Part shown: one piece after another, positions 1 through 7,526 of the stretch
Layout of the letters: every line of letters begins with the position of its first letter
Position numbering within the stretch: position 1 is the first letter of the stretch
NCBI GenBank assembly: GCA_937892105.1
Contig: CALAUZ010000227.1
Span: forward strand, 1 to 8,610
Source of the DNA: an uncultured Fretibacterium sp.
GTDB lineage: Bacteria; Synergistota; Synergistia; Synergistales; Aminobacteriaceae
Direction: 5' to 3'
Length of the DNA: 8,610 nucleotides
Position numbers and translations under genes: made by a program
Notes under the pieces: generated by a model
Told to the model about the DNA's origin: nothing
Databases searched by the model: none
The model's input: only the letters and a program-made list of their open reading frames with translations

Positions 1-332
1 CAACTCTTGATATAAATATTAGGGATTCCTATTCCGAGAATTTTTGCACAGTCTTGTCCTATTGAATAAACGTCTGAAAATTGTCTAGGAGTTACAGCTA
101 TAGCTTCTTGATTAATTATTTGTAATTCCCTGCCACATAAGTAGCTGCTACTTTGCGGCTTATTTCGTAGAAATTAGGGATTGCGTTAAGTTTCTTTCGC
201 AACTCATAATCAAGAGCAAAAACATAATCTGGAAGCCCGTTTCCGTCTAGATGAAATTTCTCGGCTTTTTTTGCGCTCTAAAACGTAGTTGTGAAAACTT
301 GTATTTATTGCGCTTAAAGGATTATTGCTCAT
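1..332 (-). pseudogene. M48-type zinc metallopeptidase, N-terminal part, two compensating frameshifts, runs off the left edge
   Basis: Reading leftward from ATG at 330-332, the three pieces give MSNNPLSAINTSFHNYVLER, then a stretch containing LPDYVFALDYELRKKL and NAIPNFYEISRKVAATYV, then one containing EAIAVTPRQFSDVYSIGQ and GIGIPNIYI. This order resembles the region that precedes the HExxH zinc site in M48 peptidases, which are usually membrane-linked proteases; the catalytic motif would lie outside the window. The ATG frame runs into TGA at 210-212 because a run of seven A (266-272 on the complement) shifts the frame. A second shift near 127-137 restores the original frame, so the two indels compensate. 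A GAGGAG ribosome site lies at 343-348, 10 nt before the ATG. Family call is moderate. The A7 shift could be a sequencing error; the second shift is not in a long homopolymer. Confidence 0.6.
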
Positions 333-350
333 GCGGTAATAACTCCTCTA

Positions 351-502
351 TTATCAAAAATGAACTCCAGAGATTTTGCTTTCAATCTTTTCAGAATTTT
401 TCAGCTTCTTACGACTTACAATAAGTAAACTTGTACACAATAACGTTTTGAGGCTCTAGAAGATTCTTTTAACTTCACTGTAAATTCCTGATAGCTATTC
501 AT
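351..502 (-). pseudogene. Remnant of a second dynamin-like GTPase gene (N-terminal scrap)
   Basis: The dynamin-like gene ends at TAG 495-497, and an ATG at 500-502 overlaps that stop in another frame. It begins MNSYQEFTVKLKESSRASKR and stops at 416-418. In the neighbouring frame the complement of 396-437 reads CTSLLIVSRKKLKN. This closely parallels CQSLSVSRKKLRN, which precedes the P-loop of the large GTPase (complement of 2400-2438). Bases 396-419 and 2400-2423 agree at 21 of 24 positions on the same strand. The homology stops before any P-loop, so most of this copy would be deleted. Bacterial dynamin-like genes are often found as tandem pairs, which fits an overlapping second gene here. The assignment rests on a short match and could instead be a partial duplication. 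Confidence 0.45.
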
Positions 503-2600
503 TTTTCAACGTTGCTTCTATTTTAGAACAAACTGGCTTAAGACCTTCGAGAATGCTTCTACAATTGTTTTCGGCACTATCAAGGAACTGCAAAGTCTGT
601 TCGCGTTCGGCTCGATGCAGGATCAAATCCTTGTGAATCTGAGCCATTGAGGATTCTGTATCGTTGAGTATTTAATCACATTCTGCTTCCATAGCGTTAA
701 TTAGTTCTGTGAACCTTTCATTCACGAGACCGTTGATCCATTTCTCAAGATCACGATTTAATAGCATTGTCCTTACAGCTTCAGAAATATTAGTCCGCGC
801 AACATTTTTGATTGCGTTCAGTCTTTCTTGCCCTATCCCCTTTTTAAATATTATTGCAGGGATTTTCTTTCCCACAATAGTGCCTACAGCACAGGAAATT
901 ATAAGCATAGGAAGTCCAACTACAGAAAGAGAAGTAAGAAAAGCCGCTACAGCGAGATTAGCAGCAAGACCTGCACCTCCGCCCACTAAAGCACCCTTAA
1001 TACCTGCAGCTCTATAACCAGCAACTAATCCCCCGATTCCATAGATGCCTACAAAATCTGTCAAGACATCAACACCCGTAGCAATAAAATCACCCGAATC
1101 AATCAATACACTACTTTTAATTCCTGTTGCTGCTGAAAGGATGGAATTTATCTGAGATGAAACCCTAGCTGTAAAATCTGAGCTTGTTTCTGCTTCGCTT
1201 ATTATAATATCTTGAAGCTCAATTATGCTCTTCTAGGTGAATTCATTGATTGCATCATTTATCGCATTTACAATCAGTTTTTGAAGCTTCTCTGCTCCCT
1301 GAGTTTGTCCGGCTGTATCTGCAAAAATTGTCGGATCAGGATTAAAATTTTCTACTATAGATAGCATTTTCTGTTCTAGCTCAGAATAAAACTTTATAGC
1401 TCTGTCTGACAAATCCATCTGCACTTCTCTTGCGCGTGTTTTCAGCCTGTTTCTTTCGTTTTTTTTCTGTTCACGAATCTGATCCAACTGTTCGAGAGCC
1501 TGTTTTTTCTTTTGTTCGAACTCTTCTGCGGACATTGACATAGCACTTTTGCGGCTGTCTATAGCTTTTTTAATTTCAACAATTGCCCTTTGCAGTACAC
1601 TTAATGAAGTACCAATCTCAATTGCTCCCCGTTCTTCAGTCAAAATCTTTGTCAGGGCTTCCTCAAACTCTTTAGTACCACTTCTTGCCATTAAGTCAGT
1701 ATCTCTAGCTTGTTTGCCTTCAAGTGCATCTAGTGCCGAGAATGGGAAAATACGTATGTTACCGAGTTTCATCTTTGCATTATCATATTGCTCTGAGTCT
1801 TCTCCGTACATTGAAGCAATCTTTTCAAGTACTGTTTCTTGAATTTTTGCTTTAATACCTGCAACTGCTTTTACTCTATTTTCTTCTCCTCTTACTACGT
1901 CAATCTTGTTCACCAAGAAAATTAACCGGCTTAAATCACTTGCCATTAGCTTATTGCGTACAAATTCAGCTTCACTCATTGAAAACGGACTGCCGGGAAC
2001 AATTACCATAATTACAGCATCAAGTTCCGGGATGATTTCTTCGCATATCTGATTCATTCTCTCATCATCGTTTAGTCCTGGAGTATCAATAATGTCGACT
2101 CCATTTTGACAAAAGCGACATGGATAATAGACTATAGCTTCTCGAACTTCAGAGGCTCGGCTTTCGTTTTCTTTTGTGAGTTTCGTTACATAATCAATCA
2201 GCTCATCGATCTCTATAGGTTTTATGAAACCGTCCATCATCCTTAATTTCACGTGAGCTTCTGTATCGTAAGTAACTCTGTTCATTGTTGCTGAACACGG
2301 CATAATATCAGACGGCATAATTTCACGTTCCAATAATGAGTTAATGACCGTGCTTTTGCCGCGTTTAAACTCTCCCATTATGCCGACTGAGAAATGATGA
2401 TTCCTCAGCTTCTTGCGACTTACAGACAGTGATTGGCACGTTTCATGAAGTTCAAGGCTTCCAGAAATTTTTTCTATCTCGGAAAGTGTACTTACTACAT
2501 CAGACATCATTCCTTGATAGCTTGTGTAAGCATAAAGCTTCTCATGTGTTGCTTCTACTTCGCCAATATTGGCTACTTCCTGAAGGCTATCACTCATCAT
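495..2600 (-). pseudogene. Dynamin-like GTPase, interrupted by in-frame TAG and TAA
   Basis: The N-terminal 455 residues carry a dynamin-type GTPase domain: P-loop GEFKRGKS (76-83), switch I threonine in SATMNR (T105), DTPG (172-175) and NKID (231-234). A charged helical stretch follows (about 350-410). The same frame continues past TAG at 1233-1235 into a Gly/Ala-rich hydrophobic segment (complement of about 890-1060), as expected for the membrane-inserting region of bacterial dynamin-like proteins. It then passes TAA at 672-674 into a charged helical tail ending at TAG 495-497. The whole frame is 702 codons, a normal family length, with no frameshift. Known relatives act at membranes, in fission, fusion or stress and phage protection. 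The start ATG (2598-2600, followed by a second ATG) has a strong Shine-Dalgarno site and lies 11 nt from the upstream membrane gene. As it stands, the product would lack its membrane region. Nonsense decay is likeliest; stop readthrough is not excluded. Confidence 0.85.
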
Positions 2601-2606
2601 TTAAGT

Positions 2607-2614
2607 CCTCCTTA
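2607..2614 (-). promoter_or_regulatory. Strong Shine-Dalgarno site of the dynamin-like gene
   Basis: The complement reads TAAGGAGG, six bases before the ATG at 2598-2600. Its first three bases are the TAA stop of the upstream membrane-protein gene. This fixes the GTPase start and suggests that the two genes are cotranscribed and translationally coupled. Confidence 0.75.
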
Positions 2615-2920
2615 AGACGCGATGAGAGCCGGAAAAATTATCAAAGCTGATACTCCGTTAAGAATATAAGCAACCCATTTCATAGTGGCATTTTTGGACG
2701 CATGGCCGTAAATGAACCCGCTAAAATTGATAGCTAAACCAAGAAACATACTGAATTCATATGCCACAAAGAAGCCTATAAAAGCAAAAACAACGCCCAT
2801 CCATTCGGAAAAGTCTTGTCACCCGGATTTACTGATAACTTCAAGCTCAGGTTTTACGTTTTCCCGATCAGAACCCTGAGAATCTGGATATTGAATGTTA
2901 TCCTTAACAAATTCTTTCAT
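2612..2920 (-). pseudogene. Small membrane protein upstream of the dynamin-like gene, internal TGA
   Basis: From ATG 2918-2920 the frame encodes a polar N terminus of 33 residues (MKEFVKDNIQYPDS...), meets TGA at 2819-2821, and continues without a shift into 68 more residues. These hold two or three hydrophobic segments (around MGVVFAFIGFFVAYEFSMFL and VAYILNGVSALIIFPALIAS). A shorter product could start at the internal ATG 2798-2800 (62 residues), and a CGA-to-TGA change would explain the stop. I do not recognise the family. Its position directly before the dynamin-like gene, sharing the stop and ribosome-site sequence, suggests that it serves the same membrane process. The shorter form may still be translated, but I see no good ribosome site in front of either start. 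Confidence 0.5.
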
Positions 2921-2939
2921 GCAAATTCACGACTTTCAT

Positions 2940-2945
2940 AGTATA
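2940..2945 (-). promoter_or_regulatory. Possible -10 box of the membrane-protein/dynamin operon
   Basis: In the divergent gap 2921-3011 the complement reads TATACT, 19 bases before the ATG at 2918-2920. No convincing -35 hexamer lies 16-18 bases upstream. This is a weak candidate, offered because the gap must hold the start of this operon. Confidence 0.2.
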
Positions 2946-3011
2946 AAATTAGTTTGTTGTTATATTGCTTCCTTTACATATTGTCTATTACATAGCAAAC
3001 AGTATCATTTA

Positions 3012-3145
3012 ATGCTAGAAGATCGGAAAATACTTACTACGCTTCCCGATGAGACTTTCAACGCCATTATTCGGCCTTTTTCAGAGGTATGCAGTCCGGC
3101 GACAAACTTATTGCTACTATTTATTGATGATTTTCCTGCAGAACA
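3012..3145 (+). pseudogene. N-terminal gene fragment, possibly DUF4393-like, joined to the SEFIR/TIR gene
   Basis: From ATG 3012-3014 the frame reads MLEDRKILTTLPDETFNAII, then RPFSEVCSPATNLLLLFIDDF. It looks like a genuine, helical N terminus and recalls the start of DUF4393 proteins, small defence-associated proteins of unknown role; I am not sure of this. After FIDDF the resemblance ends. The next bases belong, in another frame, to the first strand of a SEFIR/TIR domain. The rest of the gene therefore appears deleted, with the junction around 3135-3145. The frame is also open upstream to 2895, but that part is low-complexity, Cys/Tyr-rich and probably not coding. I see no ribosome site before the ATG. 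Confidence 0.35.
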
Positions 3146-4092
3146 CCTAAAGTTTTTATCTCTTATAGCTGGCCGAAAGACTGCTGGGAAATGGCGTTAA
3201 CGTTATACTTGATATATAGAATTTGAAACCGGGTCAAGACAAATACGCATTCATGGATCAGTGCGTTACTAATAACGATGTTGACAGAGTTCTCATTATC
3301 TGCGATAAGTCTTATGCTGAAAAAGCAAACTCCAGAAACGATGGGGTTGGTGATGAGACTGTGATTATCTCCCCAGAAATATATGGTCAAGCTAAACAAG
3401 AAAAATTCATACCTGTCATCATTGAAGTTGATGAGGATAACAAACCATTTCTTCCGGCTTATATAAAAAGCAGAATTTATATTGACATATCTGGCGAGAA
3501 TTACGAAGAGGGATACGAAAAACTGCTCAGAACTCTCTATGGACAGCTGGAAAGCAGAAAACCCGCATTCGGCTCTCCGCCAGCATTTCTTTTCAAAGAA
3601 GAGAATGCTTCACTATTAACGCTGAAAGATGCTATTAGAAAATTAGAGGCTCACGATTTCAGGCGCGTCAACAAAAATACCGCTGATAAATTCTTGGATG
3701 ACTTCAGAGCCATAAAGGAAAACAGAAACTGTTTCCTCAAATTCATAAAGATACTCGCTGAAAGCAATAAACTCGCTCTCGGTGAGTTCCTTGCAGGTGC
3801 TTTTGAGCATATCTACAATACACTATGCGATATAAATTTCTTTGCACCGCAAGCATGTAGCTGTTATGATGCCAACTTCAACATCTTCAAATTACACATC
3901 TGGGAATTATTCTTATGCTCCATGACTTATTTACTACATCATGAGAGGAAATTCTGTGAAAAACTCTTCTGCCTCTTTGATGTTCAATCTATTGACAGCC
4001 TAAAACAGAAAATATCAAAGTGCAGGAACAAACCTGCAATAGGTTACGATAATGTAACAATTCCGGCTTCAACATATAAAGCACTTCATTAA
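3146..4092 (+). pseudogene. SEFIR/TIR-domain protein, internal deletion and Trp-to-TAG stop
   Basis: The complement-free reading PKVFISYSW (3146-3172) is the first strand of a SEFIR/TIR domain. The frame then changes at a shared CTGG (3169-3172) to LAERLLGNGVNVILDI, where about a dozen residues normally present seem to be missing. TAG at 3217-3219 follows where relatives have Trp (DxWDLKPGQDK-like). The remaining frame runs unbroken to TAA 4090-4092: KPGQDKYAFMDQCV, RVLIICDKSYAEKA, ISPEIYGQAKQEKFIPVI, then an all-helical C-terminal region ending near a GYD motif. Bacterial SEFIR/TIR proteins act in signalling or as NAD-consuming effectors in phage defence. The N terminus has no start codon in frame and abuts a fragment of another gene. 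A truncated product from TTG 3223 is possible but would lack the first part of the domain. Confidence 0.75.
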
Positions 4093-4200
4093 CATTCACG
4101 ACATCAGTACACGTGCAAAAAATCGGGCAACTAGTTCATACACCGCCTGTAAAGCCTAGCTACGTTTCTCCGGCTAACGGTATCACTATGTTTAACTTAC

Positions 4201-4860
4201 TCACTCAATGTATTCACGCAAACCCGGAAATTCGTTTAGCCTCTTGCGAACATATGCTCTCTTAAATTCCGAAAATGCGGTTTCTCTTCGCAAAAACACT
4301 TTAAGCGTTCTCAGAGCTGATTTATTTCTAGGATTCTCTTTATACTTGTCCAATGCAGTTATCAAAATATTCATTTGTTCTTGCAACCTCTCTAAACATT
4401 CCTGACTTCGCGCTGTTCTTATTCCTGTATTACGGATATTGAAAACCTCATACATAAGCGTTGCCGTAAGCTGGGCTTCTACATCATCTTCATCTTTTGC
4501 TGATACAGAAATGTTATCTTCCTTGAAGTCAAATATCAGGCATTCTTCTGGGGCGCGTCTGCAACAATCAATTATACCTACATCGTACATATCTCTGTTT
4601 TTGACGCTATTGCAGTGCATACATGACCAAAATAAATTATTCCAGTCAAATTTTCGCTCTGGATATGTACCGTTCTTATGCGGCAACCTGTGTTCTACTA
4701 CAGCGTCTTGCAGCCTATTAATCCCGCATATATAGCACTTGTTATGAAAATCTTTTTTTAGCGATTCAGTTACATCTAGCTTTTTGTATTCTCCGTTCTT
4801 CTTTTTCGCCTCTTCCGCCAATGATGTGGGTGCGGGCTGGCTTCGTTCTACTTTTATCAT
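4201..4860 (-). CDS. ptuB: HNH endonuclease of a Septu-like system (PtuB-like), intact
   Basis: The 219-residue protein starts MIKVERSQPAPTSLAEEAKK, characteristic of the HNH proteins that accompany Septu and retron PtuA ATPases. Zinc-binding pairs CYIC (42-45) and CMHC (80-83) frame the HNH core: E56-H57 (VEHRLPHKNG), N74-N75 (FDWNNLFWSC) and N84...N88 (NSVKN). A helical C-terminal half follows, with a conserved-looking LRTLKVFLRRETAFSEFKR. Length and motifs match the family, with no lesion. Its ATG overlaps the ATPase stop as TAATG (4858-4862), and GAGAGG at 4868-4873 is a good ribosome site, so it is translationally coupled to the ATPase. In Septu, PtuB is the nuclease and PtuA the ATP-sensing partner. 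With PtuA broken, this gene is probably an orphan. It is one of the very few undamaged genes here. Confidence 0.9.
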   Translation of the reverse strand: MIKVERSQPAPTSLAEEAKKKNGEYKKLDVTESLKKDFHNKCYICGINRLQDAVVEHRLPHKNGTYPERKFDWNNLFWSCMHCNSVKNRDMYDVGIIDCCRRAPEECLIFDFKEDNISVSAKDEDDVEAQLTATLMYEVFNIRNTGIRTARSQECLERLQEQMNILITALDKYKENPRNKSALRTLKVFLRRETAFSEFKRAYVRKRLNEFPGLREYIE

Positions 4861-5977
4861 TACAAATCCTCTCGTGATTCAAACTCGGATTTCAGTCGCT
4901 TATATTCTGTCGCTATATCCCATGCTAGATAATCGGGGATTTCATCTAAATATATCTCAAGCTCGGCTATTTCAGTAATATCACCATCTGTTATTACTTC
5001 CTTGTTCTCCAAGTCGTATATCACTACATCTCCAAGGCTTTGCAGTATTATCGGTGAGTGCGTACTTACTATAAATTGCACATTAGGGAAGAATGTTGTC
5101 AAAAATGGCAATATCATTCTTTGAAGCTCTACATGCAAATGCGTCTCGATTTCATCAATCAAAACTATTCCCGGATGGTCAAACCTGAATACTTTTCCTG
5201 TATGTGTTTCTTCATTCGCATTATCAAATCTACAACTATGTCCAGAACTGCCGCAAATCCTGCTGACAAGTTATTGAAATCAAAGGGTTCTTTATCTGCC
5301 ACAAGTATCGAGAACTTGTACGTTTCCTCATCAAAAGCAAGTTTTACATCCTTCGTTCCTTTGCTATTGTGTCCGCTACAATAATTAAATATTTGCTGAA
5401 GCAATAAATCAAACTGCTCAAACCACTGGCTAATCTTCTCTGCCCTATCATGACGCGCTTTATCTTGTGAACGCGCTGCAAGTGCCTCTGTTACCTTCAT
5501 ATCAAGCAGATATTTGATAAATTCATATCTCGGCGTATCCTTCACCGTTCTGGCATTGATAGAATATGTCTCTTTCAGCTCTACTTTCTCAACATGTTTA
5601 GGCTGTTCCGCTTCAAATACCCTATTGTCCTTGTAAAAGGCTAGTATAAACTCTCCTTTCTGGAAATGACTTAACACGCCGTCAAGAGGAACTGTCAGCG
5701 TAATATCTATCCCCTGCCGTGCTTGCTCCCAAGTTTGTCTATAAGATTCAACGCGACTTCTTATGCTCTGTATCTCATTCTCAGACTGATTACTACTTAT
5801 AGCTTGCTCTAATCGACGCTGGTGCAATTCACAATAGCGTAACTGCTGTTTAGGATCACCTTGTGTAGCCAGCCAGTCCAAATGTTTAGAGATGGCTTCA
5901 AGCAGACTTGTCTTGCCGCTTCCGTTTCGGCCTGTAATAATTAAGTGCCTTCGTTTCCCATTTGAACATTGAGGCAA
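4860..5977 (-). pseudogene. ptuA: AAA ATPase partner of the HNH nuclease (PtuA-like), frameshifted and N-terminally truncated
   Basis: The first piece (TTG 5975-5977 to 5165) has Walker A GRNGSGKTS (residues 16-24), a long helical insertion (about 45-215) and the ABC-type signature NLSAG (236-240). It then reads into a stop. In the next frame the complement of about 5185-5155 gives RFDHPGIVLIDEIETHLH, the Walker B motif, followed by the switch histidine in STHSP and the C terminus to TAA 4860-4862. A single-base shift near 5185-5195 separates the two. The usual N-terminal beta strand and NFR-like motif are missing: upstream, only AYKGISLPQCSNGKRRHLII is readable before a TGA, inside the end of hsdR. 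Together the pieces would make an SMC/ABC-like ATPase that licenses PtuB. The TTG start has no clear ribosome site and may be an artefact of truncation. Confidence 0.8.
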
Positions 5978-5979
5978 AC

Positions 5980-7526
5980 TTATTCCTTTATAAGCTCATG
6001 ATATAATTCAGACAGTCCCGCTACATTATCGTACAGCTTAACAAATAAACTCTCAGGGTGATTTACCCTCGCATCAAGTACCTTCCGTGCTGTCAATTCG
6101 ATTCGACTCCTATGCCACTCTATTGAACCTACCATCCTCGAAATCATCGCTGCAATTCGGTTAATCTGCTGGCATACGTTATCAGCATCTTTCCATCCCG
6201 CATTGCTGAACATTCTGTTGAAGTCATACACTATCACTGACAGCAAATCTTTCTCGGAATCTTTCGGGGAAGCTTTTACTACTTCGGGGAGTATTTCTTT
6301 ATCCTCATCATCACGCGCAAGAGACATTGTTTCTCTCGTCTCAATTCGGTAGCTCTCAAGGTCTACTGCTTCAATATAACCCGGAAGGGAAATCATCATC
6401 CTTCACCACTGGTAGCTTAGGCAGTATCGCTCCTAGAAAGTTATACAGTTTCACGAATCTTTTTGCCGAACGCTTGAATTTCACCTGCGAGTCCTCATCG
6501 AGGTTGGCGAATATTACCGCGTGTTTGTCGCGAAATGAGTCAAGCTCTCCGCGTTCCGCGCCATCTATATATAGTTTCACAAAATTTATCATCTCTTTGT
6601 GCGTAAAAACTCTGCATTCCATAACAGCCGATTCGAGGTTGTATCATTCGTTCGGCTCAGTCTCTCCTGAAAGTATTGCCGTCTTATAATATCGCGAGAA
6701 CGAGTCCGCAATTATTCCCGCGTCATTCGCAAAATCTAGTATGAATGTCTCACTCTTGCCCGAATATGTTCGATTCAGCCGTGAGAGCGTCTGCACTGCC
6801 TTGACTCCGTTTATCTCCTTATCGATATACATAGCGTACAATAACGGCTCATCAAATCCAGTCTGAAACATGTCCGCAACTATCAGCAATCTATATTCAT
6901 TATCACGGAATCTTTCGGGCATCTTCGAGTCTGGAAAGTCGTTAAGCCCGGATGAGGTCAGCTCATGGCCGAAATCACTATTTGTGCCAGAGAACGCTAT
7001 CAACGCTTTGTACGGGCAATTCATTTCTGCAAGACATTTCTTCACCGCAAAATTTATCAGTCTCTTCATGGCCTTCTTGCGGTCAAATTTCGGATCGTCC
7101 AATGTTATTTTCATCAGTCTGTAATAGCTCTTCACTGGCGTGTAGTATTGCAGCACGTCAAGAATAAATCCCTCTTCATATCGCCTGCTTCATCGTGTAT
7201 ACATGGAACGGCCTGCGCTTGATTTTCCTGTCTTCCTCATACGGTGTTCCGAATATTTCAAGCGTATTATTCTTCGGTATCGCAGTAAACGCAAAATAGC
7301 TCGCATTCTCCAGCATTTTCCGACCGTCAGCAAGCAAACTCAATATATCATCATCATCATTCACAGGCGACAATGTACGATTCATTTCCGCTGAATATTT
7401 CTCATCTTGACTCGAATGCGCCTCATTTGTGATTATCGCAAAATTTGGGCCTCTGTAATGGCTTTCAACAATATACGGGAATTTCTCGATTGTCGTTATT
7501 ATTATCCGCTTCCCATCATATATTGC
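5980..7526 (-). pseudogene. hsdR: Type I restriction enzyme HsdR, C-terminal half, heavily degraded
   Basis: Readable order, right to left: GKRIIITTIEKFP, then NEAHSSQ at 7416-7427 (normally DEAH), FTAIPKNNT (normally FTATPKNNT), PFHVYTMKQAI. A frameshift near 7176 leads to EEGFILDVLQYYTPVKSYY, then MFQTGFDEPLL and VQTLSRLNRTYSGKSETFIL (motif V/VI region). In-frame TGA 6644-6646 follows, then VFTHKEMI...QVKFKRSAKRFVKLYNFLGA, and a one-base insertion near 6374-6377 before IEAVDLESYRIETRETMS and the C-terminal helices to TAA 5980-5982. Compared with remembered relatives, about 50 residues are missing near 7040-7055 and about 20 near 6418-6425. The N-terminal nuclease domain and Walker A are absent. 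HsdR is the ATP-dependent translocase/cleavage subunit; no hsdM or hsdS lies in the window. The extreme C terminus may itself be fused out of frame to ptuA. Confidence 0.85.

Noticed and set aside
709..1017. + strand open frame opposite the dynamin C-terminal region
   Set aside because: It is antisense to a Gly/Ala-rich hydrophobic segment with clear family character; the + strand product has no recognisable features.
2954..3010. + strand promoter in the divergent gap (TTTACA or TTGTCT with TATCAT)
   Set aside because: Spacing is 24 for the better -35 box, and the alternative hexamer is poor; not distinguishable from AT-rich background.
672..3219. Reassigned stop codons (TAA/TAG read as an amino acid) to explain continuous frames
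   Set aside because: All three stop codons appear internally, one replaces a Trp codon, and neighbouring genes also carry frameshifts and deletions. The intact HNH gene stops normally. Decay explains everything more simply.
4093..4200. Transcription terminator or small gene between the convergent SEFIR/TIR and HNH genes
   Set aside because: Only a weak AGCC/GGCT pairing without a T-run is visible, and no frame gives a convincing protein.
4201..5977. Retron (Ec78-like) because of the PtuA/PtuB pair
   Set aside because: No reverse transcriptase reading or structured ncRNA was seen in the window, so a plain Septu-like pair is the safer call.
6327..7222. Several + strand open frames of 71-120 codons
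   Set aside because: All overlap recognisable HsdR motifs on the complement and have no protein-like motifs of their own.
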